DNA of 64,000 nucleotides from an uncultured Candidatus Saccharibacteria bacterium (GCA_948851665.1 CAQOWG010000002.1:1-64000), one strand, 5' to 3'; positions 15,884 to 24,681 are shown, counted from the first letter of the stretch. Made by a program: numbers and translations. Notes: generated from the letters alone by a model not told the origin.

Positions 15884-18331
15884 TTATACTTTTTTGGCTG
15901 TTTTGCGAGTGGTTTTCTTGGCGGTGGAAGCTTTAGTGCGAGTCTTGGCGCTTTTGGTCCCCTTGGTGGCTTTGGTGCTTGTCGTTCCCTTGCGGCGAGC
16001 AAAACGACCGCGACCTTTGGGCTTTTCCTCAAGCATTTTTTTAGCTTCTTCAAGAGTGATTTTGGTGGGATCTTGGTCGGACGGGATTTTGACATTATTG
16101 AATCGTCCAGGACCTTTGACGTATGGTCCATAGGCGCCTTTGATAATCATAATGTCGTCCCAATCGGCAATGATAGTATCAAGCTTGTCTTGATAGAGCT
16201 TCGCGGCAGTTTTGAGGTCAATAGTGTAGGGATCGTAATCTTTGATTGGGACATTATATTTGCCGGCTTTGAGATAGGGACCAAAAGGGCCACTTGAGAC
16301 GATGATGGTAGAACCATCTTTTGCGGCACCTAGTTCACGTGGGAGTTCGGGGAGTTCGAGCTGTTTTAAGGCAGCTTCAAGAGTAACGGTTTTTTCGGTC
16401 ATATTGCTGGGCAATGGTGCAAAACGGGGTTTTTCGCCAGAAGTTTTTTCGTTATCGCCGAGCTGGATAAAACCACCATTTTTACCAACTTTAGCATAAA
16501 TTGGACGACCAGTTTTGGGGTCTTTGCCTAACTCGCGGGCATTATTATAGCGGACGGCACCGCCTGATTTTTCTACTTCTTTGGAGAATGGTCCATAGAA
16601 TGCACGGAGCATTTCGACGCGATCTAGTTCCCTCTCGGCAATTTTATCAAGATCTTCTTCGATATTGGCGGTAAATTTATAGTCAACGATGTTTTGGAAA
16701 TTATCGGTCAAGAAAGCGGCCAATAGCTCGCCGACTGGAGTAGGAATTAATTTTCCCTTGGTGGAACCGGTTTTTTCGGTAATTAGCTCGCGAGCAATTT
16801 TGCCAGATTTTAGGGTGAGCTGAATCACTTCGCGTGGTTCTCCCTCGGAATCACCTTTGACGACGTAACCGCGGGATTGAATAGCGGACATAATGGAGGC
16901 GTAAGTGGATGGGCGACCAATGCCAAGTTCCTCGAGTTTTTTGACGAGCGAACCCTCGGTATAACGGGCGGGTGGGCGATCGAAACTTTGCCTTGCGATA
17001 ATAGCTTTGGCTTTTAGTGTGTCGCCAGAGGTAAGGGCGGGTAAATCATCATCGTCTTTTCGTCCCATGACCTTGAGAAAACCATCAAAGGTTACTACTT
17101 CGCCCTTGGCTTCAAATAGATATTTCTTTTCGGCGGGTGTTGTAATTTTCTTAGCTTTACCAAGAAAATCCTGCGCATCCTCGGAAATGGAAGTGTTACT
17201 TTCATTTCTCTCGAATGCTTGAATTTTTACAACGGTTTTTTCGGTGGTAGCCTCGGCCATTTGGGTAGCGATGGTGCGATTGCGGATTAGTTTATAGAGT
17301 TTCTTTTCGTACTCAGTTTTACCGGCAACTTCCTGGTCAATATGAGTGGGGCGGATAGCTTCGTGGGCTTCTTGAGCGCTAGCGGATTTAGTTTTGAAAT
17401 TGCGCACTTTGAGGTATTTAGCGCCATATTTATTTTCGACGTATTTAGCCGTTTCGGCGATAGCTTGCTTGGAAAGGTTGAGACTATCCGTGCGGTGATA
17501 GGTAATCAGACCGGCTTGATAGAGCGATTGGGCGGCTGACATGGTGGTGCGAGTGGAAAAACCAAGCCTGGAGTTGGCTTCGATTTGGAGTGAGGCAGTA
17601 GTAAACGGTGGTGCAGGACGGCGAACGCCAGGTGAGGTAGTAACGTCGCTGACATTGAAATTTGCATCAGTTAGTTTTTCAAGGTAATTTGTGGCGGTTT
17701 TTTCAGTATCAAAAGTATGGTCAAGGGTCGCATCAAGCGTGTCTTTGCCTTTGGTTTCGAAAGTGGCAGAAACTTTGAATTTGGCACTTGATTCGAATTT
17801 GGCGATTTCCTGTTCTTTTTCGACGACTAGGCGGAGTGCTGGGCTTTGGACGCGTCCGGCCGAAATAGCACCAGGCACTTTTTTGCGAACCATACCCGAA
17901 AGGTCAAAACCAACCAACATGTCGAGAGTTTGTCGCGCTTGCTGGGAGTGAACCATGTCCATGTCGATTTTGCGTGGGCTTTGGATGGCAGCTTCGAGAG
18001 CGGATTTAGTAATTTCGTGGAAAGTAATACGCTTGGTGGATTTTGGTAGCTTCAGAACTTCAATCAGATGCCAAGAAATTGCTTCACCTTCGCGGTCTTC
18101 ATCAGTCGCGAGCCAGACGGTGTCAGAATTGGCGACGGCTTTCTTTAGTTCATTAATGATCTTAGTGTGATCGGGGTCAATTTCGTAAGTGACATCAAAA
18201 GTATCGCGGTCGACTTTGGTGTCTTTGCGAATATGGCCAACTGAGGCTAGGACCTTAAAATCTTTACCGAGATACTTCTCGATGGTGTGGGCCTTGGCTG
18301 GAGACTCGACAATCACTAAGTTTTTTGACAT
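15884..18331 (-). CDS. topA: DNA topoisomerase I
   Basis: This 815-residue type IA enzyme relaxes negative supercoils. It has the Toprim domain (VIVESPAKAHTIEKYLG, then DEDREGEAISWH), the catalytic tyrosine in LITYHRTDS, and C-terminal topoisomerase repeats lacking zinc cysteines (GPFGPYLKAG, GAYGPYVKGPG). The last 45 residues form a Lys/Thr/Ala/Arg-rich tail (TKATKGTKSAKTRTKAST), resembling the basic tail of the fibro-slime protein and eukaryotic histone-like tails; this probably binds DNA. On the minus strand TATCAT lies 7 nt before the ATG, so the mRNA may be leaderless. The gene is monocistronic. Confidence 0.97.
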   Translation of the reverse strand: MSKNLVIVESPAKAHTIEKYLGKDFKVLASVGHIRKDTKVDRDTFDVTYEIDPDHTKIINELKKAVANSDTVWLATDEDREGEAISWHLIEVLKLPKSTKRITFHEITKSALEAAIQSPRKIDMDMVHSQQARQTLDMLVGFDLSGMVRKKVPGAISAGRVQSPALRLVVEKEQEIAKFESSAKFKVSATFETKGKDTLDATLDHTFDTEKTATNYLEKLTDANFNVSDVTTSPGVRRPAPPFTTASLQIEANSRLGFSTRTTMSAAQSLYQAGLITYHRTDSLNLSKQAIAETAKYVENKYGAKYLKVRNFKTKSASAQEAHEAIRPTHIDQEVAGKTEYEKKLYKLIRNRTIATQMAEATTEKTVVKIQAFERNESNTSISEDAQDFLGKAKKITTPAEKKYLFEAKGEVVTFDGFLKVMGRKDDDDLPALTSGDTLKAKAIIARQSFDRPPARYTEGSLVKKLEELGIGRPSTYASIMSAIQSRGYVVKGDSEGEPREVIQLTLKSGKIARELITEKTGSTKGKLIPTPVGELLAAFLTDNFQNIVDYKFTANIEEDLDKIAERELDRVEMLRAFYGPFSKEVEKSGGAVRYNNARELGKDPKTGRPIYAKVGKNGGFIQLGDNEKTSGEKPRFAPLPSNMTEKTVTLEAALKQLELPELPRELGAAKDGSTIIVSSGPFGPYLKAGKYNVPIKDYDPYTIDLKTAAKLYQDKLDTIIADWDDIMIIKGAYGPYVKGPGRFNNVKIPSDQDPTKITLEEAKKMLEEKPKGRGRFARRKGTTSTKATKGTKSAKTRTKASTAKKTTRKTAKKV

Positions 18332-18420
18332 ATATATTATGATAGCACATGTGTCAAGAAATAACTACGTCGTTTCAGAAAAGAAAGCTGACTACTTCTT
18401 CTTTGCACTAAGAAAAGTTA

Positions 18421-18445
18421 AAGTCCTGCAATGGTCGCAGGACTT
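18421..18445 (-). terminator. Hairpin between topA start and cassette pseudogene
   Basis: AAAGTCCTGC and GCAGGACTTT pair around a 7-nt loop; on the minus strand it follows the stop of the 18481-18947 gene. Confidence 0.7.
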
Positions 18446-18480
18446 TATGGATTGAAATTTGCTTTGGTGGTTGATTTGGG

Positions 18481-18947
18481 CTAGAATGTGACTGGTTCGC
18501 CCGTAAAGACAGGATTTACCTCTGCGTTTTCCGAATCTCCAGCCAGACAGTTGATTAGCCACTCGGTATGCGGATCTTGTCCGACTTCACGCCAGTAGAG
18601 GATGCTATCATCCGTATTTGCAATAATCAACCCGTAGTTACTTCCGGCGTAAAACCTTTGCCGTCAAGGTAGTAAAAATACAGGCTTTCCCCCGTGGGGC
18701 CATCTACGGTGTCGTCACCCGTAATAATAATGCGGTGGCATTCGCAAGTTTTCTCGCGACCGTAGGCAGAGACGTGGAGTTTTCCGGTGCCACCATAACA
18801 CGCCCTTAAGCAATCGCTGGTAAAATATTTTCCAAGAAAGTTCAATTCGACGATATAATCTTTTGAAACTGTCGGTATGAGCGATGTGCGCTCTCTCCAA
18901 CATTCTCGGATGCCCAGCATCAAATTTGACATAACTGCTGACGCCAT
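18481..18947 (-). pseudogene. Cassette gene broken by a -1 frameshift
   Basis: The first 105 codons from the ATG at 18947 (ribosome binding site AGGAGA, 5 nt before) read to a TGA at 18627, but the neighbouring frame continues at once with clearly protein-like sequence (FYAGSNYGLIIANTDDS...YWREVGQDPHTEWL) to a TAG at 18481. Adding one T to the TTTT run in GGTTTTACG (about 18650) would join the two into one protein of about 155 residues. The family is unknown. It has the strong cassette promoter (19036-19064), a leader hairpin and its own terminator. It may be a real pseudogene or a sequencing error in a homopolymer. Confidence 0.7.
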
Positions 18948-19035
18948 ATTTTCTCCTTCCTGATTTTGGAAATCTCGGTCAATGACCGGCAAAGCCTAAA
19001 AAGTACAAGGCTAGGTGAATAGCTACTATTTTGCA

Positions 19036-19064
19036 ATTATAACTATAATAATTAAAAAAGTCAA
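19036..19064 (-). promoter_or_regulatory. Strong cassette promoter (18947 gene)
   Basis: TTGACT, a 17-nt spacer and a perfect TATAAT. It drives the frameshifted gene. Confidence 0.85.
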
Positions 19065-19233
19065 GGAAGGTATTAGCGATGTGTGGTTCGGGCGAGATGT
19101 TGTTGTAAAAATTACAACATTTTTATGATTGCTGTTGTGGTTAATTTTGAAATGGGGGTGAGACGAAGAATAATAATGTTAATGCTTGTAGTTTTTGAAA
19201 AAATTACTATATGCTAGGAAGGGGGCCCGTTTT

Positions 19234-19252
19234 ACCCCTGTTTAACAGGGGT
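19234..19252. repeat. AACAGGGGT inverted pair
   Basis: ACCCCTGTT and AACAGGGGT face each other with one T between them, just beyond the terminator of the large RNA. The same 9-mer recurs in the 10.7-11.2 kb intergenic region. Confidence 0.6.
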
Positions 19253-19261
19253 GTTGACGCT

Positions 19262-19720
19262 AAAAATCGAGCATGATATGCTCGACTCAAGGGCGACGGA
19301 AAGCCATCGCACAGACCTTTTATAAAGGATCTTTTGGGGCCACTCAGTTTTGGACTTTAAAAATTGGTTTCTGCTTAAATAACCAAGAGTTGGAAGTGGG
19401 TTCAATTTTAGTCACCAAAAAGCCCCAGGTAAGGGTGGGCATCACCTGGGGCTATTTGGCCCTATAACGCATCTTTGAGACTCCGGGGAGCCCGGAAGCG
19501 CGACCCACCTCACACAACACGGGGTCCGCCGGTTATAGGGATTGCTATGCCTTCGAAAGATCCTAAAAAGTGGAGGTAATACTTTAAGTTCATAACCATA
19601 TAGAAGAAATTATGAACCTTAGGGTTTCAAAAGCACGCAATTTTGATACCCGTTGAGCCGAAACTCGCTGGGTAGAAAATTATGATTTATTTAGGTACAG
19701 CTCGGACTTTCGTCCTTACT
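19262..19720 (-). ncRNA. Unidentified structured RNA, about 460 nt
   Basis: A consensus promoter (TTGACA at 19750-19755, 17-nt spacer, TATAAT at 19727-19732, minus strand) is followed by about 460 nt without an open frame and then a perfect terminator (TCGAGCAT-atc-ATGCTCGA-TTTTT). Between them several helices are visible on the minus strand: GGAC-gaaa-GTCC with a GNRA loop, ACCC...GGGT enclosing GAG...CTC, AAGGTTCATAA...TTATGAACTT, a 9-bp stem CCCTATAAC...GTTATAGGG closing a multi-branched GC-rich domain, GCCCCAGGT...ACCTGGGGC, and GCGATGG...CCGTCGC. Size and expression would suit RNase P RNA or tmRNA, but I find none of their conserved motifs, so the family is left open. Confidence 0.7.
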
Positions 19721-19726
19721 GTAACC

Positions 19727-19755
19727 ATTATAGCACACGAGGAAATAAATGTCAA
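19727..19755 (-). promoter_or_regulatory. Consensus promoter of the large RNA
   Basis: TTGACA, 17 nt, TATAAT with an extended TGTGC. The -35 box overlaps the ATG of the divergent dprA, so the two genes may interfere. Confidence 0.9.
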
Positions 19756-20666
19756 TACTTTTTTCACAAAATAATTTAAAAAACAATGAAATTCGACCCC
19801 AAGAGGCCGATTTTACAGAGGTGTTATGCCATATTGCGGTTGTGCCTAAAATGTTGTATTTTTATGGAAAAATGCCGGAAAAAAGGTTAAAATCGGTGGC
19901 GATTGTGGGTACGCGAAAACCGACGGCTTATGGTCGGGAAATCGCTTATGATTTAGCCTATAAAGCGGCTGAAAAAGGCGCCGTGGTGGTGTCAGGTTTG
20001 GCATTTGGGATTGATAGCGTGGCGCACCGAGCGGCACTTGACGCGGGTGGGATAACGGTGGCGGTGCTAGGGACGGCGATCGATCAAATTTATCCGGCGG
20101 CACATAGGGGGCTGGCAGAGGAGATTATTGAGAAAGGTGGGATGGTGATGTCTGAAGTGGCGCCAGGAGTGCGGTTCCAGTGGCAAAATGAGGCAAAAAA
20201 GTGTTTTTTGGAACGAAATAGGTTGATTGCGGGACTTTCTGATATGGTAGTAATCCCAGAGGCAGCGGAACGAAGTGGGTCGCTTAATACAGCGATGCAT
20301 GCGCTCGATCAGGGGCGGGAGATTTTTGCAGCGCCTGGTGATATTGCCAGACCAATGTCACGTGGCTGCAATCGTTTAATTGCGAAGGGTGGAGCGATGC
20401 CATATCTTGGGTCAGAGGATGTACTGGGGGCGCTTTTCCCTGCTCCTCGAGGGCGAAAAGGACGCAAGGAGGTGCAGATGGCTTTGATGGGTGATAATGA
20501 GATAGAAACGGTGATTCTTGAGCTAATAGCGGGTGGTATGGTTGATGGAGAGGAAATTTTGGCGGCCAGCGGGCTTGCGGTTAGTGAATTTGGTCAACAA
20601 ATGACACTACTTGAAGTGAAGGGGCGAGTGAGGGCGCTGGGTGCGAATCGGTGGGCGCTGAAATGA
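19749..20666 (+). CDS. dprA: DNA-processing protein A
   Basis: DprA loads RecA on incoming single-stranded DNA during natural transformation. The 305-residue protein has the Rossmann-like core (SVAIVGTRKPTAYGREIA, VVSGLAFGIDSVAHRAAL, RNRLIAGLSDMVVIPEA, SGSLNTAMHALDQGR) and a C-terminal winged-helix region (about 245-300). The N-terminal SAM-like extension of longer homologues is missing. GAGGA lies 6 nt before the ATG. Its presence supports DNA uptake, reported for Saccharibacteria together with type IV pili and ComEC. The start codon sits inside the -35 box of the divergent large RNA. Confidence 0.95.
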   Translation: MSILFSQNNLKNNEIRPQEADFTEVLCHIAVVPKMLYFYGKMPEKRLKSVAIVGTRKPTAYGREIAYDLAYKAAEKGAVVVSGLAFGIDSVAHRAALDAGGITVAVLGTAIDQIYPAAHRGLAEEIIEKGGMVMSEVAPGVRFQWQNEAKKCFLERNRLIAGLSDMVVIPEAAERSGSLNTAMHALDQGREIFAAPGDIARPMSRGCNRLIAKGGAMPYLGSEDVLGALFPAPRGRKGRKEVQMALMGDNEIETVILELIAGGMVDGEEILAASGLAVSEFGQQMTLLEVKGRVRALGANRWALK

Positions 20667-20710
20667 TGGGGATGATGCTGGGTTGGTGGCGGTGGTATGT
20701 GTTTTGATAC

Positions 20711-20744
20711 GAAAAAGACCCGATTCCTTGTGAGGAACCGGGTC
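20711..20744 (-). terminator. Terminator of the 211-aa cassette gene
   Basis: On the minus strand GACCCGGTTCCT-caca-AGGAATCGGGTC is followed by TTTTTC. Confidence 0.85.
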
Positions 20745-20824
20745 GGGTGCGGATATGATTCCGCCAAGGAGGCTTTGTTTATGTGTTGCGTTATGCGTTG
20801 CCCCCCTTGGCGTGATCAAGCGCT

Positions 20825-21460
20825 TCACCCATTTCCATCGCCATCCGGATTTCCATCTCCGCCATTTCCATCTCCATTTCCATTCTCTTCAGGGCCTTCC
20901 TCGTCGCCTTCATCATCCCCCTGAAAGCCATCGTAACGGTCGTATTCCGTTGCAAATTCTTCCCATGCGACGGGAGCTCCCGATGAAATGGGGAAGCCGG
21001 CAGAGAGCTGCAGGCGGGGCAGGATATCGGTCAGGTTGTTCAGAATAACTACCCGGCCGATGGAATCGGTGACTTTAAGGATGACCGCGTCCCCGTAAAC
21101 GACGTCGACAACCATGGTGATGTCGTCTCCGTCACAGAGTACCTTGATGGACGCAGCGGAGTTTCCCATACTGGGGACAGATACCGATTTGATACGACCA
21201 GAGCCTTTGATAACCTTGGCGCGCATTACGATGATGCTGTCGTCCTCAGAACGGTGATCCATTCCTACAATTGCCACGCTGATTTTGTCTTTGACAATGT
21301 GGAAAGATTTGTCATCGGGATCCAACAGGTTGACCGGAAGTGATACATGTACGGGGTTCGTAAGATAACTGTTCCCTGCCTCCATGATTGCTTCCAGCTG
21401 CCCTGCGAAGGGTGTTAAGACCCTAATCCCCTGTCTTGAAATTGTGTTCTCGTTTGCCAT
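20825..21460 (-). CDS. Cassette protein with Gly/Asn/Asp-rich tail (211 aa)
   Basis: I do not recognise the family. Residues about 1-160 look like an all-beta, soluble protein (alternating hydrophobic strands such as KISVAIVGMDH and DAVILKVTDSIGRVVIL). The last 35 residues are acidic, then a repeat of the type GNGDGNGGDGNPDGDGNG. There is no signal peptide. The strong promoter (21539-21567), leader, GGAGG ribosome binding site and terminator form a self-contained cassette. Confidence 0.75.
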   Translation of the reverse strand: MANENTISRQGIRVLTPFAGQLEAIMEAGNSYLTNPVHVSLPVNLLDPDDKSFHIVKDKISVAIVGMDHRSEDDSIIVMRAKVIKGSGRIKSVSVPSMGNSAASIKVLCDGDDITMVVDVVYGDAVILKVTDSIGRVVILNNLTDILPRLQLSAGFPISSGAPVAWEEFATEYDRYDGFQGDDEGDEEGPEENGNGDGNGGDGNPDGDGNG

Positions 21461-21538
21461 GACATATAACCTCCTATTTGTTATTTGTGCCTAGGGCACG
21501 GTGCTAGCCGGTACGGAATTGTACTGACTTATGCTTTC

Positions 21539-21567
21539 ATTGTAGCACACATTGTTAGAAAAGTCAA
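21539..21567 (-). promoter_or_regulatory. Strong cassette promoter (20825 gene)
   Basis: TTGACT, 17 nt ending GTGTGC, TACAAT. Confidence 0.85.
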
Positions 21568-21652
21568 TACTTTTATGTTATTTTTGGTAAGATTGGCAAG
21601 AAAATGTCTTAGTTTATAGGGGTAGTAATGATATGCGAGAAAAGTAATGAAA

Positions 21653-22510
21653 CTAACGATTTGTGGGCTGAAAAGCGAGTACATAGCCATTCGTGGCGTG
21701 ATGTTGCCAGTGGTAGGACTTGGCGAGGTTGATAAGCTCCTCGTGCTGACATGGGTCGGCTTCGAGAATTAAATTATGTACAGGTGCAGTTTTGGTGTAT
21801 TCGGCGAGTTCGTCAAAGAGGCGGTGATAGGCGGAGAGGCCGTTTTCACTGGTTCCCCGTTCGGGATAGAGAGCTAGTTGGGGTTCATAGACGAGAGTTT
21901 TGAAGTCGAGCCACTCCCAGGCGGGATTGACATAGGGGAGATTGGCGACGATGACGTCAAAGGCGCCGTGTTCCTCGGGGTGGATGTTGGAAAGAAGATC
22001 GGAAGCAACAAGGGTGACGCGGCCTTCGAGATAGTTATTATTGACTTCGGCGGTCTGGAGTGCATCGCGAGAGATATCAGTACCAACGATTGTGGCCTGA
22101 GGGATTTCCAAGGCCAGAGTAATAGCTAAGCAGCCAGAACCAGTGCCGAGGTCGATGATATGGGGTTGGGCGGGTAGATCAAGAGTCTTGACAAGATCAA
22201 TGATGGCTTCGCTTTCGGGGCGAGGGATGAGGACATGGTCGGTGATATAGAAATCGCGACCGTAGAAGTTACGTTGATTGAGAAGATAGGCTAGAGGTTT
22301 GCCCTGGGCGCGCTCCTCAACCATTTGATTGGCAGGGACAAAGTGACGCTCGAGATCGTCTGGCAAGGGGTAGTTTTGGTGGGTGACAAGCCAGCTGCGA
22401 TCAGTGTCTTCTGGTGCGAAGCTACGAACGGCAATAAGCTCGGCATCAGCGGGATCGATTTTGGTTTTGGCCCATTCGAGCCAGGTGCCGACAGTGGTTG
22501 GTTTAGGCAT
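21653..22510 (-). CDS. prmC: Peptide chain release factor N5-glutamine methyltransferase
   Basis: PrmC methylates the glutamine of the GGQ motif in release factors. The 285-residue protein has the N-terminal helical domain and a Rossmann methyltransferase domain with the SAM loop DLGTGSGCLAI, and the catalytic motif ANLPYVNP, a variant of the usual NPPY that keeps the final PY. It overlaps the 3' end of prfA by 8 nt, so enzyme and substrate are coupled in one operon, as in many bacteria. Confidence 0.95.
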   Translation of the reverse strand: MPKPTTVGTWLEWAKTKIDPADAELIAVRSFAPEDTDRSWLVTHQNYPLPDDLERHFVPANQMVEERAQGKPLAYLLNQRNFYGRDFYITDHVLIPRPESEAIIDLVKTLDLPAQPHIIDLGTGSGCLAITLALEIPQATIVGTDISRDALQTAEVNNNYLEGRVTLVASDLLSNIHPEEHGAFDVIVANLPYVNPAWEWLDFKTLVYEPQLALYPERGTSENGLSAYHRLFDELAEYTKTAPVHNLILEADPCQHEELINLAKSYHWQHHATNGYVLAFQPTNR

Positions 22511-23555
22511 TTTGATGATTTTCCCTTTCTGCTAGGGTTAGATTATGTATGAGATCATCAATGTCGCCGTCCATGGCAGCGGAAACATTGGATCGAGAAA
22601 AGTGAATGCGATGATCGGTAATGCGATCTTGTGGAAAGTTATAAGTGCGGATTTTTTCACTGCGGTCACCGGAGCCAATTAAACTTTTGCGGGCGTTTGA
22701 AGCGGCTTTCATTTCTTCTTGTTTTTGACGTTCAATGAGACGAGAACGGAGGACTAACATGGCTTTAACGCGGTTTTGTTGCTGGGAACGTTCGTCTTGC
22801 ATAGCAACAACGAGGCCGGTAGGAAGGTGAGTGATACGGACTGCAGAATCGGTAGTATTGACGCCCTGGCCGCCGTGCCCACCAGAGCGGTATATATCAA
22901 TACGCAAATCCTCGGGTTTGATCTCGAGGTCGGTTTCCTCGGCTTCGGGTAAGACAGCGACGGTAGCGGTGGAGGTATGGATGCGTCCTTGAGATTCGGT
23001 GACAGGTACGCGCTGGACGCGGTGGACGCCACCTTCGAATTTGAGCTGGCCGTAAGGTTTTTCACCAGTGAGGCGGACAATGACTTCTTTCATGCCGCCA
23101 GCTTCGTTGGGACTTTCGGACATCAGTTCGACTTTTAGCCCGTGGCGCTCGGCATAGCGGACATACATGCGGTATAGCTCTCCGGCGAAAAGTGAGGCTT
23201 CGTCGCCACCAGCGCCGGCGCGGATTTCCATGATGATTGGCTTGTCATCGGCGGGATCATGTGGAAGCAGTAATTCTTCCAAGGCGGCGGTTTCCTCGGC
23301 GAGTTTGGCGGTGTAGGTCTCGACGTCGGCCTGGGCCAAACTACCCAGCTCAGGGTCATTCGTGAGTTCGCGCGTTTCGGCGAGTAGTTTTTCGTGCTGA
23401 TCAATGGAAGATTTGAGGTTGAGGATTTTTTCGATTTCGGCGAGGCGACGAGATTTGGCGGCAAAATCAGGGTCAGAAAAGGCGTCTGGCGCAGCCAAAA
23501 ATTGTTCAATTTCGGTTTTTTCTGTGGCTAGGTTCTCGAAAATTTTCAAATCCAT
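22503..23555 (-). CDS. prfA: Peptide chain release factor 1
   Basis: RF1 recognises UAA and UAG. The 350-residue protein has the helical N-terminal domain, the codon-recognition domain (the PVTES motif, a PxT tripeptide form) and the peptidyl hydrolysis loop SGGHGGQGVN with the GGQ. Length is typical. It is the first gene of the prfA-prmC pair. The TATAAT on the minus strand lies about 30 nt upstream and I see no ribosome binding site, so the exact transcript start is unclear. Confidence 0.96.
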   Translation of the reverse strand: MDLKIFENLATEKTEIEQFLAAPDAFSDPDFAAKSRRLAEIEKILNLKSSIDQHEKLLAETRELTNDPELGSLAQADVETYTAKLAEETAALEELLLPHDPADDKPIIMEIRAGAGGDEASLFAGELYRMYVRYAERHGLKVELMSESPNEAGGMKEVIVRLTGEKPYGQLKFEGGVHRVQRVPVTESQGRIHTSTATVAVLPEAEETDLEIKPEDLRIDIYRSGGHGGQGVNTTDSAVRITHLPTGLVVAMQDERSQQQNRVKAMLVLRSRLIERQKQEEMKAASNARKSLIGSGDRSEKIRTYNFPQDRITDHRIHFSRSNVSAAMDGDIDDLIHNLTLAERENHQNA

Positions 23556-23618
23556 GCTAGTACAATTTAGTTATTTATGCTATTATAACACACAGAGAGC
23601 AGAGTTGGCTCAGAATGC

Positions 23619-23695
23619 GGTTCTTTAGCTCAGTTGGCTAGAGCGTACGATTCACATTCGTAAGGTCATTGGTTCGAGCCCAATAAGAACCACCA
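23619..23695 (+). tRNA. tRNA-Val (anticodon CAC)
   Basis: Acceptor arms GGTTCTT and AAGAACC, T-arm ATTGG-ttcgagc-CCAAT, anticodon stem TACGA/TCGTA around TTCACAT give anticodon CAC. CCA is encoded. Confidence 0.93.
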
Positions 23696-23735
23696 TAGAA
23701 AATACCTTTGGCTATATGTCAAAGGTATTTTCTTG
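23696..23735 (+). terminator. Hairpin directly after tRNA-Val
   Basis: AGAAAATACCTTTG and CAAAGGTATTTTCT form a 14-bp stem immediately after the CCA, as after tRNA-Gln and tRNA-Leu. Confidence 0.75.
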
Positions 23736-23875
23736 TGTAGTGTCTTATTCGTGGGGTTGAAGAATAACCCTATGGGAAATGATTCTATCTTACTTTGGCT
23801 CCATTGTTTTGTTGTAACAGAGACGTTTAATGAATACAAGAAATTCGCTAAAATGACAAAATAACATAAAAAGTA

Positions 23876-23904
23876 TTGACTTTTGTCATGAAGTATGATA
23901 CAAT
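23876..23904 (+). promoter_or_regulatory. Strong cassette promoter (24111 gene)
   Basis: TTGACT, 17 nt, TACAAT. The first 14 transcribed-side bases (AATGAAAGTATAGG) are identical to those of the cassette at 31072. Confidence 0.85.
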
Positions 23905-24110
23905 GAAAGTATAGGATAGCCTATCTCTAAATATAGAGATACTCATCCGTATACGGATGTTTTTTCTTACGAAAAAACATCACTGCTCCTTAAAAGTCGA
24001 TGCAACAAAACCTAGAATTGCCACATGGATTTCATCTTAAATTTTTGAGGTGGTGTCCATGTGGCGATGAAGCCAAGCTGCATGAGAAAAGATAAGGAGA
24101 GGTATAAAAA
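23905..24110 (+). promoter_or_regulatory. Structured leader, attenuator-like
   Basis: The 200-nt leader contains ATCTCTA/TAGAGAT, then a terminator-like hairpin CATCCG-TATA-CGGATG followed by TTTTTT (23944-23965), an overlapping alternative hairpin ATGTTTTTTC-ttac-GAAAAAACAT (23957-23980) that would swallow the terminator T-run, and a strong stem GCCACATGGA/TCCATGTGGC (24020-24065). AAGGAGAGG precedes the ATG. Mutually exclusive hairpins suggest transcription attenuation; the signal is unknown. Confidence 0.6.
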
Positions 24111-24635
24111 ATGAAGACTAGAAGAATTGATGCAGTGAAGAATGTGGACCAAAGAGTGCGTGACGAGCGAGCTAAGAAAGTCATAATGGTGGCGATGGAG
24201 AATCATCCGGAGAGTGTTTATGATTTTGATAAATTAATCAGGACACACTCCTGCAAGAAGCGGGCGGATTTATTGGAACGGGTGATTATGATTGCGGCCA
24301 GTTATCTTCCTAATGTAGACCGAAAATATCTTCGGAATTGGGCGTTTTGCACGATGCCGATTGATTGGCATTTTGGAAGGAAACACTTTGAGCAGGGGAA
24401 ATTGGTAAAAGTGAAACCTGAAAACGAAGGCTGGATGGTCTATTGGGGTGACGGAAAAACTGGCACGCTATTGCCTTTTGCTGCTGATGGGTACGAGCCG
24501 CGAGTTGGCGATGAGGCATATTTTTACCTTGTGCAGCTCACGGTATTGATTGGCAGGGTGGTTAATGGCCATGTGTTTTCTTATGAGACGATTGAACAGC
24601 GTTGTCAGCGCATGGAGCGAGGTGATTTTTCTTGA
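24111..24635 (+). CDS. Cassette protein of unknown function (174 aa)
   Basis: I do not recognise the family. It is a soluble, basic protein: an N-terminal helical half (about 1-85, with KKRADLLERVIMIAASYL) and a C-terminal beta-rich half (about 95-150, WMVYWGDGKTGTLLPFAADG...VGDEAYFYLVQ) that could be a small SH3- or OB-like barrel. No membrane segments. It has a strong promoter and an unusually long structured leader, and is followed by a good terminator, so it is transcribed alone and probably regulated at RNA level. Confidence 0.72.
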   Translation: MKTRRIDAVKNVDQRVRDERAKKVIMVAMENHPESVYDFDKLIRTHSCKKRADLLERVIMIAASYLPNVDRKYLRNWAFCTMPIDWHFGRKHFEQGKLVKVKPENEGWMVYWGDGKTGTLLPFAADGYEPRVGDEAYFYLVQLTVLIGRVVNGHVFSYETIEQRCQRMERGDFS

Positions 24636-24655
24636 TAAGGTTTGTTGTGTGCGCT

Positions 24656-24681
24656 AAAAGAGTCTCCTAGGAGGCTCTTTT
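24656..24681 (+). terminator. Intrinsic terminator after the 174-aa gene
   Basis: AAAAGAGTCTCC-ta-GGAGGCTCTTTTA, symmetrical with A and T runs. Confidence 0.85.

Noticed and set aside
19262..19720. RNase P RNA or tmRNA
   Set aside because: GGCCAAATAG and GGACGAAAGTCC resemble fragments of RNase P RNA, and GGGTTCAA...CACCA on the other strand resembles a tRNA end, but the order, pairing partners and other conserved regions do not fit either family.
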